Part shown: piece after piece, positions 39,095 through 41,647 of the stretch
Layout: every line of letters starts with the position of its first letter
Numbering within the stretch: the stretch's first letter is position 1
DNA from: Deltaproteobacteria bacterium
Lineage (GTDB): Bacteria; Myxococcota_A; UBA796; SXON01
DNA: 41,647 nucleotides
Direction: 5' to 3'
Assembly: GCA_947486185.1 (NCBI GenBank)
Contig: CANKTH010000038.1
Location: 1 to 41,647 of the forward strand
The notes under the pieces: generated by a model
Told to the model about the DNA's origin: nothing
What the model saw: the letters and a program-made list of their open reading frames with translations, nothing else
The model's database searches: none
Program-made: the position numbers and the translations under genes

Positions 39095-40903
39095 ATGCAC
39101 GCTCTCCTGCTCCACATGCACCAGCCCGATTACCGGGACCCCGCTACCGGCGAACCCACCATGCCTTGGGTCCGCCTGCATGCCACGCGAGGCTATTTTG
39201 ATGTTCCAAGCCTGATTATCAAGCACGACGCGCGCGCCACCGTCAACCTGGTGCCCAGCCTGATCGACCAATGGGAACATTATGCCCGGGGCGGCAAGGA
39301 CCCTCATCTGCGGCTCTGTGAGCGGCCGGCGGACAGCCTGGAGCCCTTCGAGATTGACTGGATGCTGGAGCACTTTTTTCATGGGGCGCCGGTCAGCTTC
39401 ATGTGGTTCGAGGCCTGGGGCGAGCTGCGAGCCCGGCGAGACGCGCGCGAACGGTTTTCGGCCGCGCAGCTTCGAGATCTTCAAGTGTGGTGCAATCTCG
39501 CCTGGTTTGGGAGCGCCCTGCCGGAACGTTTCCCCGAACTTCTGGAGCTGCGCCGTAAAGGCAGCGGCTTCAGCGAGACCGAGAAACTCCACGTTCTCGC
39601 GCTCCAGGGTCAGGCGATTGGTGACTTACAAGGTCTATATCGCCGACTCCCGGAGGTGAGCGCTACGCCCTACTATCACCCGATCCTGCCGCTCCTCATC
39701 CACACGGCTCACGCGCGCCGCGCTATGCCTGAGGTGCCCGATCCCGGCTTCTCCCACCCGGAAGACGCGCTCTGGCAGCTCCGTGAGGGCCGCCGACGGG
39801 TGAGCGAGTGGTACGGTCGTCCGGTCACCGGGTTGTGGCCGTCGGAAGGCTCGGTGAGCCCGGAGCTGCTGCCGCTGGTGAAGGAGGCCGGGTTCACCTG
39901 GATGGCCAGTGACCAGGGGGTGCTCGAGCGCTCGGAGCGGGACCCGGGCGATCATCACGCCGTGTGGGAACAGCACGGTTTGAGATTGGTTTTTCGCGAC
40001 CGTGACGCTTCCGATCGCGTAGGTTTCGTGTACGCCTCCTGGGAGGGGCGCGCGGCCGCCGAGGATCTCCATCGCCGTCTCGGTGAGCGTCCGAGCCTGA
40101 TCGCGCTCGACGGTGAAAACCCTTGGGAGACCTACCGCGATGGAGGTGGCGGACTCCTGGGCGCCCTGCTCCGCCGGCCGGGCCTGGTGACGGTGGCCGA
40201 GCTCGCGGCCTCGGCGCCGCGAAAGCTCTCACGGCTGTTCACTGGCTCGTGGATCGGGGCGAATTTCCGAATCTGGATCGGTCATCCCGAAGACCGTGCG
40301 GCGTGGCGCGTCCTGGCCGAGGTCCGCGGTGCTTGGGAGGAGGCCGGGCGGCCCGAGGCGGCCCGTCACGCCATGATGGCGGCCGAAGGTAGCGACTGGT
40401 TCTGGTGGTACGGCGATGAATTCTCGACGCCGTTCGCCGGCGAGTTCGATCGCCTCTTTCGCGCCCACCTGACCGCGGTCTGCCGAGTCATCGGGATGGA
40501 GCCGCCCGAGGCGTTGAAGCGTCCGATCAAGGCAGCGGAAGTGCGGGTCACCCCGCCACGTCATGCCCTGCCCCCGGGCGGACTCGACGACTGGTACAGC
40601 TGGGCGGGCGCCGGTCGGGTGGCGCTGCGGGCGGGCGCGATGGCGCCGCTGGCCGGGGTGCCGGCGGCGCTCCGTTTTGGCTGGCGGGAGGGAGTGCTGC
40701 ACCTCCAGCTCGAGCCGGCGTCGCCCGGTTGGCGCGCGGAGATCGATGGGAAACACCGAGACTTTGAGCGCGATGGCGCTACGTTCCGGTCGGCGCCTGC
40801 GGTGCCCGCGGTCGTGCTGTGGGGTCCCCATGGCCAACGCCTGCCCGAACAGGGCAGCTTCGAGTTGCCCTCTGGCCTCACCGTGGCGCGCCCCCAGGTC
40901 TGA
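39095..40903 (+). CDS. Glycoside hydrolase family 57 enzyme
   Basis: A 602-residue cytoplasmic alpha-glucan-active enzyme. LHMHQPDYRDP (6-16) is the GH57 N-terminal metal/substrate motif. WFEAWGEL, TGLWPSEGSVSPEL with probable nucleophile Glu251, FTWMASDQGVL and IALDGENPWETYRDGG with probable acid/base Asp339 follow. GSDWFWWYGDEFSTPF and the FDRLFRAHLTAV helix complete the domain; about 100 residues form a C-terminal beta-domain. Family activities include alpha-amylase, 4-alpha-glucanotransferase, amylopullulanase and branching enzyme; the subgroup cannot be fixed. The ATG follows GGGTAGG. It is divergent from the giant OmpA gene. Confidence 0.92.
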   Translation: MHALLLHMHQPDYRDPATGEPTMPWVRLHATRGYFDVPSLIIKHDARATVNLVPSLIDQWEHYARGGKDPHLRLCERPADSLEPFEIDWMLEHFFHGAPVSFMWFEAWGELRARRDARERFSAAQLRDLQVWCNLAWFGSALPERFPELLELRRKGSGFSETEKLHVLALQGQAIGDLQGLYRRLPEVSATPYYHPILPLLIHTAHARRAMPEVPDPGFSHPEDALWQLREGRRRVSEWYGRPVTGLWPSEGSVSPELLPLVKEAGFTWMASDQGVLERSERDPGDHHAVWEQHGLRLVFRDRDASDRVGFVYASWEGRAAAEDLHRRLGERPSLIALDGENPWETYRDGGGGLLGALLRRPGLVTVAELAASAPRKLSRLFTGSWIGANFRIWIGHPEDRAAWRVLAEVRGAWEEAGRPEAARHAMMAAEGSDWFWWYGDEFSTPFAGEFDRLFRAHLTAVCRVIGMEPPEALKRPIKAAEVRVTPPRHALPPGGLDDWYSWAGAGRVALRAGAMAPLAGVPAALRFGWREGVLHLQLEPASPGWRAEIDGKHRDFERDGATFRSAPAVPAVVLWGPHGQRLPEQGSFELPSGLTVARPQV

Positions 40904-40916
40904 GGCCGGGGGTGCG
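40887..40916. terminator. GC-rich hairpin at the GH57 gene end
   Basis: CGCGCCCCCAGG (40887-40898) pairs with CCGGGGGTGCG (40906-40916) with one G-T pair and a single bulged A; the loop holds the stop codon TGA. It lies 12 bp before the stop of the convergent sigma-54 activator gene. Confidence 0.5.
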
Positions 40917-40927
40917 AGGGCGCTTCC

Positions 40928-41647
40928 TTATTCGTCCTCCTCGCGGAGCCCGTACTCTTTCATCTTGAGCTGGAGGCCCTTCCGGGAGATTCCCAGGCGT
41001 CGTGCAGCGCGCGTCACGTTGCCCGACTCCTGGTCCAGCACGCGTTGGATGTAACGCCGCTCCACGGAAGCCGCGTAGACCCTCACGATCTCCTTGAGGT
41101 CCACGCTCCCCTCCTCTACCGCGATCCGATCGTCACGGTCGGTGCGCGCCGGGCCAGGATCGAGATCGGTCGCGGAGAGCTCTGGGCCATCGGCGAGCAG
41201 TACGCCGCGTTCGACGAGGTTCTCCAGCTCACGTACGTTCCCCGGCCAGGAGTGGTCGAGCAGTTGGCTCATCGCCTCGGTCGAGACGCCGTGCACCTCC
41301 TTACCAAGTCGCCGGTTGAACCGCCGGATGAAGTGCTCGACGAGGAGCGGGATGTCGTCCCGCCGCTCCCGGAGTGGCGGCAAGCGGATCGGCATCACGT
41401 TCAGGCGATAGTACAGATCCTCGCGGAATCGACCCGCCGACACCGCGGCGGCCAGATCCACGTTGGTGGCTGCGATCACGCGGGTATCCACCGCCAGGGG
41501 CCGAAGCGCCCCGACACGCTGCACCTGCCGCTCCTGCAGCACGCGGAGCAGCTTCACCTGCATCTCGCGGGGCAGCTCCCCCACCTCGTCCAGCAGGATC
41601 GTGCCCTTGTCGGCCACCTCGAACCGGCCCGGTTTGGAGGTGACCGC
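40928..41647 (-). CDS. Sigma-54-dependent activator, C-terminal part
   Basis: The last 239 residues of an NtrC-family activator. It has the Walker B block [39 protein letters not shown], the arginine finger area [22 protein letters not shown], and sensor [21 protein letters not shown] linker leads to a Fis-type helix-turn-helix, [25 protein letters not shown]. It remodels RNA polymerase-sigma-54 closed complexes at -24/-12 promoters. The GAFTGA loop and any receiver, PAS or FHA domain lie beyond the right edge, so the signal it senses is unknown. Upstream codons in frame ([15 protein letters not shown]) confirm that the gene continues outside. No convincing -24/-12 site was seen in the window. 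Confidence 0.93.
   Translation of the reverse strand, partial: AVTSKPGRFEVADKGTILLDEVGELPREMQVKLLRVLQERQVQRVGALRPLAVDTRVIAATNVDLAAAVSAGRFREDLYYRLNVMPIRLPPLRERRDDIPLLVEHFIRRFNRRLGKEVHGVSTEAMSQLLDHSWPGNVRELENLVERGVLLADGPELSATDLDPGPARTDRDDRIAVEEGSVDLKEIVRVYAASVERRYIQRVLDQESGNVTRAARRLGISRKGLQLKMKEYGLREEDE

Noticed and set aside
1..41647. Mobile elements, phage genes, integrases, defence systems or secretion clusters.
   Set aside because: No transposase, integrase, att-like repeat, Cas, restriction or toxin-antitoxin signature was seen in any gene of the window.

Overview
The window is GC-rich, gene-dense bacterial chromosome (no gap between genes exceeds about 270 bp). It suggests a Gram-negative, Myxococcota-like (former deltaproteobacterial) organism. 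Reasons: outer-membrane genes (OmpA-type, BamB-like, beta-barrels), many lipoproteins, three proteins built from the Asp/Cys-rich MopE-type 'putative metal-binding' repeat, a sigma-54 activator, a plant-type glutamate-cysteine ligase, GTG/TTG starts, and no phage or transposon genes. The placement is an inference from gene content; no rRNA or tRNA is present.

Layout. 1-1104 (-): a truncated MopE-type lipoprotein downstream of a thioredoxin-fold lipoprotein. 1249-4335: gshA converging on a membrane M48 protease. 4470-11022 (+): a small barrel-like exported protein, an unknown protein, an MFS carrier, exported MsrA, then a 1028-residue MopE-repeat lipoprotein ending in a fibrinogen-like module. 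11038-16132 (-): a barrel-like protein, a peroxiredoxin-glutaredoxin hybrid, a dihydrolipoamide-dehydrogenase-like reductase and a flavin-halogenase-like enzyme. 16264-18679: a small lipoprotein converging on a GMC oxidoreductase with its small partner. 18832-20646 (+): small membrane ORF, HAD phosphatase, cysteine-less glutaredoxin-like protein, NTF2-like protein. 20701-27935 (-): yfgM-bamB-like pair, a degenerate phosphoglucose isomerase, two lipoproteins, an exported START-like protein and a YkgJ-type cysteine-cluster protein. 28099-30068 (+): rbfA-truB-deoxynucleoside kinase. 30082-31059 (-): a lipoprotein with all copper ligands of peptidylglycine/dopamine monooxygenases. 31158-35474 (+): MopE/FG-GAP lipoprotein coupled to a DUF805-SRPBCC fusion, then a DUF808 protein. 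35479-38994 (-): a giant modular OmpA. 39095-40903 (+): GH57 glycosidase. 40928-41647 (-): C-terminal part of a sigma-54 activator.

How they fit. Two themes recur. One is thiol redox: GshA makes the glutathione precursor, the Prx-Grx hybrid uses glutathione-type thiols, the adjacent flavin disulfide reductase could feed electrons, MsrA and the TlpA-like lipoprotein act outside the cytoplasm. The other is cell-surface display: calcium-loop lipoproteins, barrels and modular OmpA. No single defence or mobile system was found. The most unusual items are the bacterial copper-monooxygenase lipoprotein, the halogenase-like enzyme, the catalytically degenerate isomerase and glutaredoxin, and very short uncharged signal peptides whose starts are fixed by in-frame upstream stops. 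Inverted repeats lie at or beside the stop codons of all seven convergent gene pairs.
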